A stretch of 64,000 nucleotides of DNA, from contig JAVHJL010000003.1 of NCBI GenBank assembly GCA_036971715.1, positions 2,542,001 through 2,606,000 on the forward strand. Reading direction: 5' to 3'. The translations under genes and the position numbers were made by a program. Below the pieces are notes generated by a model. It was not told the origin of the DNA. It saw nothing but the letters and a program-made list of their open reading frames with translations, and did no database searches. The stretch is from Arthrobotrys musiformis. Taxonomy: Eukaryota > Ascomycota > Orbiliomycetes > Orbiliales > Orbiliaceae. Positions 1 through 11,532 of the stretch are shown here, piece after piece. Each line of letters opens with the position of its first letter. Position 1 is the first letter of the stretch.

Positions 1-100
1 TCTTTTAATTATAGTATTGCTTAGATGTTTCTTATAATCATTTTGAGGGCTTTTCCGGCCGCTTGGATTTCTGCTTGGAATTCTTTTTGCTGACATTACA
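1..100 (+). repeat. Right end of an LTR-like repeat (copy R1), cut by the window edge
   Basis: This stretch ends in TTACA at 100 and resembles the right ends of the fuller repeats at 8786-9392 and 9525-10,088. The shared core runs through TAGATGTTTCTTATAATCA and GCTTGGATTT. It is less RIP-damaged than R2, keeping GGCCGCTTGG where R2 has only A and T. The left part lies outside the window. I infer an LTR of a retrotransposon from the TGTAAG...TTACA ends; no coding region is attached. Confidence 0.5.
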
Positions 101-374
101 ATAAATATTATATAAAAATTTTTCTTATTAATATTTTATTAATTAGAAATTTTAAATTAATTTATTAATATTAATTATTTTATAAATAATTTTGTATTTA
201 TATTAAAAAATATTATTTTAAATTCTTTTATTTTAGCTATAGTATTGATATTAATTTTAATTATTATTATTATTATTATTATTTATCATACACGCATGCA
301 ACCTTTCGGTTATGGCGGAATGAAGGAAAAGAAATTAAAATACATGATTTTCGCTCCTCATTAAAAATGAAAAC

Positions 375-440
375 TACATAAAATCATTTTTTATTTTTGT
401 TTTTTGTTTTTATTTTTATTTTTGTTTTTTGTTTTTTGAG
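375..440 (-). repeat. A-rich (CAAAAAA/AAAAAT) tandem tract in the LINE 3' UTR
   Basis: On the element strand this is a run of AAAAAAC and AAAAAT units between the coding end and the conserved 3' tail. The same tract appears at the corresponding position in copies 3 (about 13,030-13,100) and 4 (about 22,715-22,760), so it belongs to the family and is not a local slippage product. Unit number differs between copies. Confidence 0.6.
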
Positions 441-580
441 GTTCCTTCTAACCCTTTTTGTCTCTTTCTTCTTTTTTCCCATTAAAAGAACAATGTCGTA
501 TATCTGTTGTTCTTACCCATCCACTTTGATGTAATATTAAAATGATATATCTCATTTCCGGAACCTTTTCATTCATTTTT

Positions 581-3500
581 TCAAACTTCCAGATTTCCCC
601 ATCCTGTGAAATAATCATTTTTAGGATTTTTATTGCATTTTCTTTTTGCAATATTTGTTTTATTTAGGAACTCTTCCAAAAAGATCATACCTTCATTATT
701 AAATAATAAAAAGTAATAATCTAATTGTTTATTAGCTTTTTTGAGTTTCCTTTTTAATACCTCTCTCTCTTCATTATAGATTTTGCATTCCATAATTAAG
801 TGTTTTGGTGTTTGAGGCTTATTTCTGCATGTACAGTTTTTATTTAAAATTCCAGAATTTGGAATTTTATATAAATAACTGTTAAAGTACCCATGCCCAG
901 TCCTCAGTTGAGTTAAAGAAGAAACAAAATTATTACTAAACTTAGTAAATATCTTATTTCTTTTTAACTTTGGCCTATTAATATAATTTGGCCTGTTTTT
1001 TTGTTTTTTGTATTTTTCTTCCCATTCTAGTAAGTCCTTTTCTTTAATTTTTCTTTTTAAATAGGCGAAGGACTTGAATAGGCTTTTCTTTTTTATTTTT
1101 GCAGCTTCCTTGGCTAAGTAATCTGCCTTTTCATTTCCAACAACTTCAGAGTGACCTGGGACCCATTCTATAAATATGTTAATATTTCTAGAATTTAATT
1201 CATTTGCCATATCCCAAATTTCTGAAGTTGTCTCCTGACCAGGCCCTAAATTTAGGTTTTGTAACCTTTTTATTGCAGCCTGGTTGTCGGTGAAGAAATA
1301 AATATTCTTCACCTCTTTATTTTTATTAATTACTTCAAAGGATTTTTCGAACCCTTTCCTTAAAGCAATTAATTCTGCATCATATACCTCCATACTTTTT
1401 CCCAAACTAAAATAAATTTCGAAAATAGATTTATTATCTATTTCTCCATAAATTCCAGCCCCCAAGGATTTTTCTTTTTTATTTTTATTATTCTTTTTTT
1501 TATTATTTTTATTTTCTATTTCCAGCATAGAACCGTCTGTATAAATAAGTAAGTTTTCCCTAGAATTTAGTTCAACTTCTTTTTTATTTTTGTGGTTTTC
1601 TGCTTCTAAGTCCTTGGGTACGTTATTTATGAGGAAATTAATTTTATTTTCAATCCAAGGTGGATTGAATTTTATATTTAATTCCTCAATTTTTGTATAT
1701 GGGTTTATCAAGAAATTAATTCTTGATAGTATTCTGTCCAGTGTGGAGGCATATTCTTTTTTGTCCCCTTCTTTTTTATTTTCATTCCATTTTAAATAAG
1801 GTCCCAGTCCTGTTTCCTCTCTTCCAAAATTAAATTCTGGTGGGAATGACTCTGGAGATCTCTTTTTTATTGGATGATTTTTATTAAGAAAAAGGGATCT
1901 TAGGGCATACCTTCTTTGTATCCCATTTAGTCTTATTTCTGGTGGTAAAATAGAGGCCTCAACTTCCAATATATTTATTGGAGTTGTTTTGAAACCTCCT
2001 GTTATTTTTCTCAACATCTTATTTTGAATTAATTTAAATTCTTTCAAAACATTTTGTTGTTTTTGGTTTTTCCACCATATTTCAGACCCATAGTCGGAAA
2101 TAGAACAAACGCAGCTTTTATACAATTATATTATCGCTTTAGTTTTAAGTCCTTTTTCTGAATTAGCAAGTGCCTTGATAAAATTTAAAATTTTATTTGC
2201 TGCACTTGTTTTTATTTTAATATGGTGTTTAAAATTCAATTTCATATCGAAATATATACCTAACCACCTTATATTGTTGGTAGGTTTTATTATTGTACCA
2301 TTTGGTAGCTCAATATTTAATTCCCCAAATTCATTTTTCTTTTTTAAATTTGTTTTAAAATGAATTAGCTCTGATTTTATGTCATCAAAAGCTACTGCAT
2401 TATCTGCAGCCCAATTAAAGGCTATTTTTGCAGTTTCTTCTAATTCATATATATTTGTTTCTATTTTTTTATTAGTTGCAATTAACGCCAAATCATCTAT
2501 ATAAGATGGTTTAATAATAGAAGGCGTTTTTTGTTCTAATAAATTAAATAGTGGTGTTAAATATAATAGAAAAAGAATTAGGGATATTAAAGAACTTTGT
2601 GGTATTCCAGTTTCAACTAGTTTTAATTTTTCTACTTGTCCATTGAAGGCCAGTTTAATTAATTTTTTGGACATAAAATTATTAATCCACGAAATTAATT
2701 GTTTGGGGAACTTCATATTTTCTAAGGTATTAATTAATCTTTCCTTTGAAACATTATCAAAAGTTTCTTTAACATCTAAAAATAAAATAGAGGTTTTTAA
2801 CTTTTCTGAATTAGCCATTTCTATATCATAAACTAATAACAAAGCTACATCAATTGTAGATCTTTATTTTCTACCTCCAATTTATTCTAAATTTAGAATT
2901 TTATTAGTTTCTGATAAGAAAGCTATTCTTCTTACTATTATTTTCTCTGATATTTTTCCTAAACAATTTAAAAAACTAATAATTCTGTAAGCTTTTAGAA
3001 TATTATAATCCAATTTATTTGGTTTAGGTAAAATTACCCCAATTGCTTCTCTAAAGCATATTAGATAGTACCCATAATTTAATAATTATTTAAATAAATC
3101 ATTAAATCTTCCCGGTATAATTTCATAAACCCTTTTTAGACATAAAAAATTAATTCCATCTAATCCTAATACTTTTTTGGAATTAGATAAAAAGATAGCT
3201 TCTTTAATTTCACTATCTCTTATCTTTTTCCATTCCATTAACTTTTTGTTAATTATTATTTCCACTAGTAACAGTGGATTTGTTATTTTTATATAATTTG
3301 GTAGTTTTAGAAATAATGCTTTTCTTAATATTTTTGCCTTATCTTCAAAATTAAGGGCATTCCTATCCTCATAAATTAGATTTGGCATTTTTTGGATTTT
3401 TCTAAGTTTAGAAAAATTAAGCACTAGGAATATTTCTTTATCTTTTGTATTTTCTAGAAAATTAGTCTAGGATTTCTCCTTAAAAAATCTAATTTCTCTA

Positions 3501-4618
3501 AAATATTTATTCCTTTTAATTTTAAATAATTCCCAATTTTATTAGATCCTATTTAATTTCCATATCCTTTTTTATTGCAACATCTCTTTTCTTGTTTTTT
3601 CAATTTCCTCATTCCACCAAATTTTTAATTTTAGTATTATTTTTAAAATTAGTATAAATCTTTCTACTACCAAAATTATATTTTTTTAAAAAAGAGATGT
3701 TACAACTTCCAAATTATTTTCTAGATCTTCTCTTTTCTCATAAAATGAAAAAAGGCGATCTTTCTATAAATTATTTTTATCTAGATTTTTATTTAGACTT
3801 AATAATTCTTTTTCGAAGTTTTCTTAATTAGTTTTATTCCAATTAAATTTGTTAATTGACAAAAAATTGTTTACTAAGTCATTTTCTTTTGGTTTTATTT
3901 TAATTAAAATTACCTCATGATCTGATCCTATATCAATTTTTTCATCTATTTTCCAATCCATAATTAATTCTTTTAAATTAATAGTTGCAAAAGATAGGTT
4001 AATGATTAAGGATTTAGATTTATTATTTTTTTTGATATTATAATAAGTTGGTATACCATTTTTATTTATTAATTGTAGATTTTTATCTTCAATCAACTCT
4101 ATTATTTTTCCTACTTTTAAATTAAATTTAATTTCAGAGTTCCATAAAAAATAATGAGTATTAAAATCTCCAATTAATAATGTTTTTTTGGTGCAGTAAT
4201 CTTTGATCTTATTAAAGAGTCGATTTACTGTATATTCACCATTTTCCGTATTTTGTTGTTTTTCGTTGTAGATATTAATAAATCTGATTTCCCCAAATTT
4301 GTTTGATTTAAAATCAATTATCTGGCAGTCCTCATCTTTAATTAAATCTTCCCGGTTTGTGATCTCGTAGGGTAAATTCTTTTTTATAAAAGTAATTACC
4401 CTATTTCGGTTTTTGTTGGTTTCGTTGGTTTTTGGGTTTGAAAAAATTGGTTTAAACCCTGAGTGTGTAATTGTAGTATTTTCCTTTGAGAACCACGGTT
4501 CTTGTAGGAAAATTAAATCCGTGTTGTCGTAAATTAATGCAGAGTTTAAGATTGACTGCATTATATTTGTAGATCTTCTACAATTGTGTTGTATTATTTT
4601 TAAAATATCCCTATTCAT
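581..4618 (-). pseudogene. LINE ORF2 (endonuclease - reverse transcriptase - RNase H), broken by in-frame stops
   Basis: The pieces at 4618-3824, 3424-3086, 2842-2126 and 2125-581 all lie in one reading frame (4038 nt, 1346 codons), so the damage is nonsense and not frameshift. The first piece is the endonuclease: QHNCRRS, an E in FLQEPWF, GDFNTH and SDHEVIL. The RT pieces show GLDGINFLCLKRV, FLDVKETFDNVS and YIDDLALIA. The last piece is RNase H: YTDGSM, EVYDAELIAL, FTDNQAAI and WVPGHSEVVGNEKADYLA, then a CxC...H...C motif (CTCRNKPQTPKHLIMEC). Two stops are RIP-type changes by comparison with copy 3: the stop at 3086 is CAA there and the stop at 3824 is TGG. The start overlaps the end of ORF1 (ATGAATAG). 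The protein would copy LINE RNA at nicked target DNA. Confidence 0.85.
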
Positions 4619-5770
4619 TTAAGGTGATATTTTGTTTTTTGTTTTTAGGGCATAAGGAATTTTTTGCCCCATGTTCTCCTCCACAATTAATGCATTTGTA
4701 TTTTATATGGTCACAGGACTTTTTATTTTCCTGGCATATATTACACAAATGATTAATTGTTTTGTGTTTTCCAGCACAAATTTCGCAGGCTGATTCATTT
4801 CTGCAATTTAATGCATAGTGGCCAGTTTTTTGACAATTTGTACATCTATTGTTTCCAGAGAATTTAATATATCTTTCTGTTTTGAGTTTTTCACCTCCTA
4901 GAAAAATATATCCTCTGTTTTGTGTTTCTATTGCCTCCATTTTGTTTTTGTGGCAATTACTATAGAAGAGAATTTCTTCCCTTCTAATTTTTCCTCCTTA
5001 ATCAACCATCTCGGATTGTTAACCAATTTGATTGTGTTGTCTGTTTCCACCTCTTTTTTGAGATCTTCCATTTTTTGATCTCTAGAAATCCCGTGTACAA
5101 CTAAGAACCCCCAGCTCTCTATTTTGGAAGGTCTTTGTATGTGTTCATCTATTTTGATGAGTTCTTGATAGATTTCTTCTTTGTATTCCAGAATATCTTC
5201 TTTTTTGGTGTTCTCATGGGTAATCAAAATTAGATTCCCTTTTGGATTTAGAGAAATCCCAGAAATAATTAATTCTGGGTTATTGGGCTTCTCTTTGAGA
5301 ATTTTATTTATTTTTTCTCTGAAGATATTTGGTTTTTGGATGGGAGGTTCCGTGGTACTTCTGGGAATAATTAACCTTCGTTGGTTAATTGATATTTTTG
5401 AATTTTGTGGATTTTGTGGATTTTGTAGATTTTGCGTTTTATGCGTTTTTTGGTGTTTTTGGGTTATTTCCTGTTTTTTTGGTGTTTTTGATGTTTTCTG
5501 GGCGATTTGGGCGTATGTCTTTTTTGTGTTGTTTCTCTCCAACTCTCTTATTTCCTGCTTTAGGTCTTCTACCTCCTGTACTCTTTCTTTTAGAAGGTCA
5601 TTCAACCTTTTAATTTCCAGAAACAGATCTTCTCTATTTATTTCTTCCCTTGAATCAATTGTATCTACCGATACCTGTCTTCTCTGTCTTTTTTTGTGGT
5701 GAACAGGTTTAAAACCCTGTGTCGCTAATACTAGTTCATCCAAAGATGAACTAGTTGGTATGTTCTCCAT
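4611..5770 (-). pseudogene. LINE ORF1 (coiled coil + zinc knuckles), split by a one-base deletion
   Basis: The first 280 residues (5770-4928) start with ATG after the A-rich leader. They have a coiled coil at about residues 45-85 (LFLEIKRLNDLLKERVQEVE) and a Lys/Gln/Pro-rich linker. The second piece (4940-4611, 109 residues) holds a CCHC knuckle (CTNCQKTGHYALNC) and further C-x2-C-x3-H clusters, including CINCGGEHGAKNSLC. The two frames differ by one base. Copies 3 and 4 have five A residues where copy 1 has four (just before TGGAGG near 4940), so a deletion broke the protein here. Such ORF1 proteins bind LINE RNA in the ribonucleoprotein. The stop overlaps the ORF2 start by 8 nt. Confidence 0.85.
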
Positions 5771-6029
5771 TTTTAAAACTAACCTTTAAAAGGTTTAGTT
5801 TAAATTAAGCGAGAACCCCCTTTTTTTTTTTTTTTGTGTGGTAGACGATCGCAAATATCTTTATATTTTTATGTCGTGATTATTTTCTATCGGTCTTTGT
5901 ATGCTTTTTTACTTTGTAGTATTTTTGATCAATTTTTTCCGCTCTTTCGATTGGTGTACTTTTATTTGGTTTTGGATACTCCGTTCAAAAGTTATGGGGG
6001 GGTCGGTATTTTCGAAGTTCGTTTTATAA

Positions 6030-8760
6030 TAATTGGGGTAATTTTACCTAAATTAAATAAATTTGATTATAATATTTTAAAAATTTATAAAATTATTAAT
6101 CTCTTAAATTATTTAGGAAAAATATTAAAAAAAATAATATTAAGAAGAATAGTTTTTTTATTAAAAATTAATAAAATTCTAAATCCAAAATAAATTGGAA
6201 GTAGAAAATAAAGATTTGTAATTAATATAACTTTGTTATTAATTTATAATATAAAAATAGCTAATTCAGAAAAGTTAAAATTTTTATTTTATTTTTAAAT
6301 ATTAAAAAAACTTTTAATAATATTTTAAAGAAAAGATTAATTAATACTTTAAAAAATATAAAGTTTTTTAAACAATTAATTTTATAAATTAATAATTTTA
6401 TATTCAAAAAATTAATTAAACTAGCCTTTAATAGACAAATAAAAAAATTAAAACCAATTAAAACTAAAATACTATAAAGTTTTTTAATATTCCTAATTCT
6501 TTTTCTATTATATTTAATATTATTATTTAATTTATTAGAATAAAAAATATTTTTTATTATTAAATTATCTTATATAAATAATTTAACATTAATTATAATT
6601 AATAAAAAAATAAAAACAAATATATATAAATTAAAAAAAAATTACAAAAATAGCTTTTAATTAAACTATAAATAATATAATAGTTTTTAATAACATAAAA
6701 TCAAAATTAATTTATTTTAAAATAAATTTAAAAAAAAAAAAATTTAAAAAATTAAATATTAAGCTATTAAATAGTATAATAATAAAATTTATTAATAATA
6801 TAAGATAATTAAGTATATATTTCAATATAAAATTAAATTTTAAATATTACATTAAAATAAAAATAAATATAGTAAATAAAATTTTAAATTTTATTAAAAC
6901 ATTTACTAATTTAGAAAAAGAATTTAAAATTAAAGTAATAATATAATTGTATAAAAACTACGTTTGTTTTATTTCCAACTATAAGTCTAAAATATGGTAG
7001 AAAAATTAAAAATAACAAAATATTTTAAAAGAATTTAAATTAATTCAAAATAAAATATTAAAAAAAATAATAAGAAGCTTTAAAACAACTCCAATAAATA
7101 TATTAAAAATTAAAGCTTTTATTTTACCACTAAAAATAAAACTAATAAAGAAAGTATACCCTAAAATCTCTTTTTTTTAATAAAAATCATCCAATAAAAA
7201 AGAGATTTTTAGAATTATTTCCACCAGAATTTAATTTTGGAAAAAAGAAAATAGAACTAAAACCTTATTTAAAATAAAATAAAAATAAAAAAAAAGGAAA
7301 TAAAAAAAATATACCTCCATATTAAATAGAATACTATTAAGAATTAATTTCTTAATAAACCCATATATAAAAATTAAGGAATTAAATATAAAATTTAATT
7401 TATTTTAAATTAAAAATAAAATTAATTTCCTCATAAATAATATACTTAAGGATTTAAAAACAGAAAATTATAAAAATAAAAAAAAAATAAAACTAAATTC
7501 TAAGGAAAACTTACTTATTTATATAAACAATTTTATACTAGAAATAAAAAATAAAAATAAAAAAAAGAATAATAAAAATAAAAAAGAAAAATCCTTAGAG
7601 GCTGGAATTTATAGAGAAATAAATAAATCTATTTTCAAAATTTATTTTAATTTAGAAAAAAGTATGGAGGTATATAATACAAAATTAATTACTTTAAAAA
7701 AAAGATTCGAAAAATCCTTTAAAGTAATTAATAAAAATAAAAAAATAAAGAATATTTATTTCTTTATTGATAGTTAGGTTATAATAAAAAGATTATAAAA
7801 CCTAAATTTAAGACCTGATTAGAAAACAACTTTAGAAATTTAAGATATAACAAATAAATTAAATTCTAAAAATATTAACATATTTATAAAATGGGTCTTA
7901 GGTTATTTTGAAGTTATTAGAAATAAAAAAGTAGATTATTTAGCTAAAAAAAACTGTAAAAATAAAAAAGAAAAGTTTATTTAAATCTTTTGTTTATTTA
8001 AAAAAAAAAATTAAAGAAAAGGATTTACTAGAATGGGAAGAAAAATATAAAAAACAAAAAAACAAACCAAATTATATTAATAAACTAAAATTAAAAAAAA
8101 TAAGATATTTACTAAATTTAGTAATAATTTTTTTTTTTTAATTTAACTGAGGATTGGGTATGGGTACTTTAATAATTATTTATATAAAATTCCAAATTCT
8201 GGAATTTTAAATAAAAATTATATATATAAAAATAAGTCTCAAATATTAAAATATTTAATTATAAAATATAAAATCTATAATAAAAAAAAGAAAGGTATTA
8301 AAAAGAAAATTTAAAAAAGTTAATAAATAATTAAATTATTATTTTTTATTATTTAATAATAAAGGTATAATTTTTTTGGAAGAGTTTTTAAATAAAATAA
8401 ATATCGTAAAAAGAAAATGTAATAAAAATTCTAAAAATAATTATTTTATAGAATAGAAAAATCTGGAAGTTTAAAAAAATAAAAAGATTCTGGAAATGAG
8501 ATATATTATTTTAATATTATATTAAAATAGATAAGTAAGAATAATAGATATACGATATTATTTTTTTAATAGGAAAAAAGAAGAAAAAAACAAAAAGGTT
8601 TAGAAGGAACCTTAAAAAACAAAAAACAAAAATAAAAAATGATTTTATGTAGTTTTCATTTTTAATGAGGAGCGAAAATCATGTATTTTAATTTCTTTTC
8701 CTTCATTCCGCCATAACCGAAAGGTTGCATGCGTGTATGATAAATAATAATAATAATAAT
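6030..8760 (+). mobile_element. LINE copy 2, 5'-truncated, heavily RIP-mutated
   Basis: This copy begins inside the RT part of ORF2 (AATTGGGGTAATTTTACC, equivalent to the region near 3040 of copy 1). It runs through RNase H to the shared 3' tail, ending in (TAA)n. No reading frame survives: G-to-A and C-to-T changes have produced stops throughout. The terminal ~110 bp are nearly unmutated. It stands head to head with copy 1 across 6017-6030. Confidence 0.85.
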
Positions 8761-8785
8761 AGTATTAAAATAAATTTATAAAAAG

Positions 8786-9392
8786 TGTAAGAAATCGTAT
8801 AGGGATTAGTTAAGGTATTAAGGTAATACACAAATGTTACAGAGCAAAAGTAGTATACTAGTGTGAATATAGATTAATATTTAAATTGTTGTTTAATTTC
8901 TAAATATATGATAGTGAGTGTAGTAGTTTAAATAAATAATTAAAGAAATAATAAAATAAATTACATAAGAGATAAATTTATAAAATAGACATTTAGAGAT
9001 ATAATATTAAACTAAATAGAATATAAAATTATGAAATAGATATTTAGATATAAAATATTAAACTAAACAAAAAATAAATCTAAACTAAACATTTAGAAAT
9101 ATAAAATATTAAATTAGATATAAAGTATTTTTTAGTAAATTAGAAGTTTATATAAAATATAAATCTAAATAAACTTATTACTATATATATTATAATAATT
9201 ATTAATATTATTTTTTAAATTCTAAAATCTAAATTTAAATATTTTCTTATTTTAAATTTATAGATTATATTATATTATATAATTTTTTTTTTATTTATAA
9301 TATTACTTAGATATTTTTTATAATCATTTTAAAAACTTTTCTAATTATCTGGATTTTTATTTAGAGTTTTTTCTATTAAGTATATTTTATTA
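8786..9392 (+). repeat. LTR-like repeat R2 (TGTAAGAAAT...), strongly RIP-mutated
   Basis: It starts TGTAAGAAATCGTATAGGGA and carries internal tandem units of about 45 bp (ATAAAATATTAAACTAAA...). It aligns along its length with R3 (9525-10,088), which ends in TTACA; here that end has decayed to TTATTA. About 130 bp after it (9393-9524) resemble the bases that follow R3, so it was probably a 5' LTR plus the start of an internal region. No open frame follows. Confidence 0.55.
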
Positions 9393-9524
9393 TATAATTT
9401 TTTTTTTTAATATTAATATTTTATTAATATTCTATTTTAATATTTAATATAGAAATAGGTTTTTTATTTTGCTAATATTATTTATTAATTTTTAGTAGTA
9501 TAAATTTTTAATAATTATTTTTTT

Positions 9525-10088
9525 TGTAAGAAATCGTATAGAGACTAGTCAAGGTATCAAGGTAATACACAAATGTCACAAGGTAAGAGTAGTGTACTAG
9601 TGTGAATATAGATTGGTACTTAAATTATTACTTGGTTTCTAAATATATAATAGTGAATATAATAAATTAAATAGATAAATGATAAAGGAAATAATATATT
9701 AAATTGGATAGGAAATAAGACTATAAAATAGACATTTGGGGATATAGTGTTAAATTAATTAAGATATAAAATTATAAACTAAATATTTGGATATAGAATG
9801 TTGAATTGGATAGGAGTTGGTTTTTGGTAAATTGGGAGTTTGTGTAGGGTATAGGTTTAAATAGGTTTAATACCGTATAAGTGGATATAATATTATTAAT
9901 ATTGTTCTCTAAGTTTTGAGGTCTGAATTTAAATACTTCTTTATTCTGGATTTGTGGGTTACATTATATTATATAGTTTTTCCTCTAACCATAAAATTAC
10001 CTAAATGTTTTCTATAATTATTCTAAGGGCTTTTTTGGCTGTTTGGATTTTTGTTTAAAATTTTTTTTGTTGGGTGTGCTTTGTTACA
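9525..10088 (+). repeat. LTR-like repeat R3, TGTAAG...TTACA, 564 bp
   Basis: This is the least damaged long copy of the family, with TGTAAGAAATCG at its left and TTGTTACA at its right. These short inverted ends are typical of LTRs. The segment after it (10,089 to about 10,222) matches the segment after R2, so either a second element inserted into the first or the unit was tandemly duplicated. I see no primer-binding site that I can name. Confidence 0.55.
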
Positions 10089-11532
10089 TAATCCCCCTTT
10101 TTAGCATTGATATTTTATTAATATTTTGTTTTAATGTTTAATATAGAAATAAATTTTTTATTTTATTAATATTATTTACTGATTTTTGGTGATATAAATT
10201 TTTAATAGTTGTTTTTTTGTATAGTTTTTGGGAGTTTTAGTTTTTTAGGTTTTTGTTTTAAAATATTTGATTTTAAAATTTTTATTTCTACTATGTTATG
10301 ATTTTAAATGTTTGTTCTAATAGAATTTTGCACAGATTTATCAATATTTTTAGCTACTAAAGATTTTATAATAAGTTTTTAGTTATAATTTATCATTTTA
10401 TTAAATGGTTAATTTTTTATAGGATTATTGCCATAAAATTGTTCATTATTTTTAGTCTGGGGTTTTATTTAAAGTGTTATTGGAAGATTATGTTAAATAA
10501 TTTCAGTTAGTTCTATCTATAAATAGAAGATTTTTTGATATAAGTAAAAATATATGGTTTTTGGTATTTAAAGTTTAAATAAGTTAAAATTTGAAAATAT
10601 TTCTTAAATAATGTCAAAAGGCTAAAATTCTTTAATTGGTTTGCTTAATTCTTCTATGTTGTAAAAAAATAATGTTATAAAATTATAGAAGTTAGGTAGT
10701 GGGGTTAGGTTAATTAAAATAAGATTTATGGAAATTGTTGAGTAGTTTTTGAGTATGAGTGATGTTGGATATAGGTTAGGTAAATTCATTCTAGTTTTTT
10801 TATTAAACAAGATATTGAAGTTTTTGGTAGTATAATTATAAATTTAAGATTTTTTCAATTTTGTATTCTTTTTTGTTGTTAATTATAATGAGTGTAGATT
10901 GTTTTTTATAATTTTGATTAGGGAAAGTGTTTTCTAATATTGTATGGAGCAAATTAATGTAAAAAACAAAATAAATTCTTATTAATGGGGGAAGTTTTAG
11001 TTTATATGTTCATTTTTTTATAGATTTAAAGATTTAAAATAATTCTTTTATTTTATTGGATAATTTTGGATAGGGTTTGGTTATCTTAATGTTTTGTATA
11101 TTGAGCTAAATATAATCTTTTTTTTTGTATTTAAATACTGAACGCCATTATTTATTTGCTTGTTTTTGTTGTATTTGTATGGTATGGTTGATTTTTACTC
11201 ACAAAATATTTTATAGATTTAATATTTATTAAATAAATTCTATAGCTTCTTAATTCTTAATAAATTTTTAAAATCTTTGAAATTTAAAAGTGGTTAAATT
11301 CTATTTATAGTTTGCAATAAATAAAGAAATACTAGTAGTGTTAGATATTTTATTATTATAAAAGTATTTAATTAAAAATAATTATTCTATTTAGTTGTTT
11401 TATTAATAATTAATGTAAGTTTTAAAATATTATTTTATAATAATATTAATATATTTTGTCTAGTTGTTTATTTAAAGGTGATAAACTGTGCTAAGATAAT
11501 AATAAAATTTTAATTGGCTGTTAATCAAAGTT
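10089..11532. other. AT-rich segment without a recognisable gene
   Basis: This is probably decayed internal sequence of the LTR-like element, because its start repeats the bases after R2. T-rich on the plus strand, it looks RIP-degraded. The longest frame (10,622-10,810, minus) is low complexity and shows no domain. The right edge meets the 5' end of LINE copy 4. Confidence 0.4.

Larger units (their letters stand above)
261..6023 (-). mobile_element. Tad-like LINE retrotransposon, copy 1 (near full length, lightly RIP-damaged)
   Basis: This non-LTR retrotransposon lies on the minus strand. Its 5' leader is at about 5771-6023, ORF1 at 4611-5770, ORF2 at 581-4618 and the 3' UTR at 261-580, ending in a (TAA)n tail at 261-282. 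ORF2 contains an APE-type endonuclease, a reverse transcriptase with a YIDD active site and an RNase H domain followed by a Cys/His C-terminal motif. That layout fits the fungal Tad clade. It is the best preserved of four copies, yet ORF1 carries a frameshift and ORF2 in-frame stops, so it should not be autonomous. I find no convincing target-site duplication. Its 5' end abuts the truncated copy 2 head to head. Confidence 0.9.

Noticed and set aside
5181..5702. 173-codon plus-strand frame opposite LINE ORF1
   Set aside because: Complement of the Gln/Asn/Lys-rich ORF1 coding strand; the Phe/Cys-rich product has no motif.
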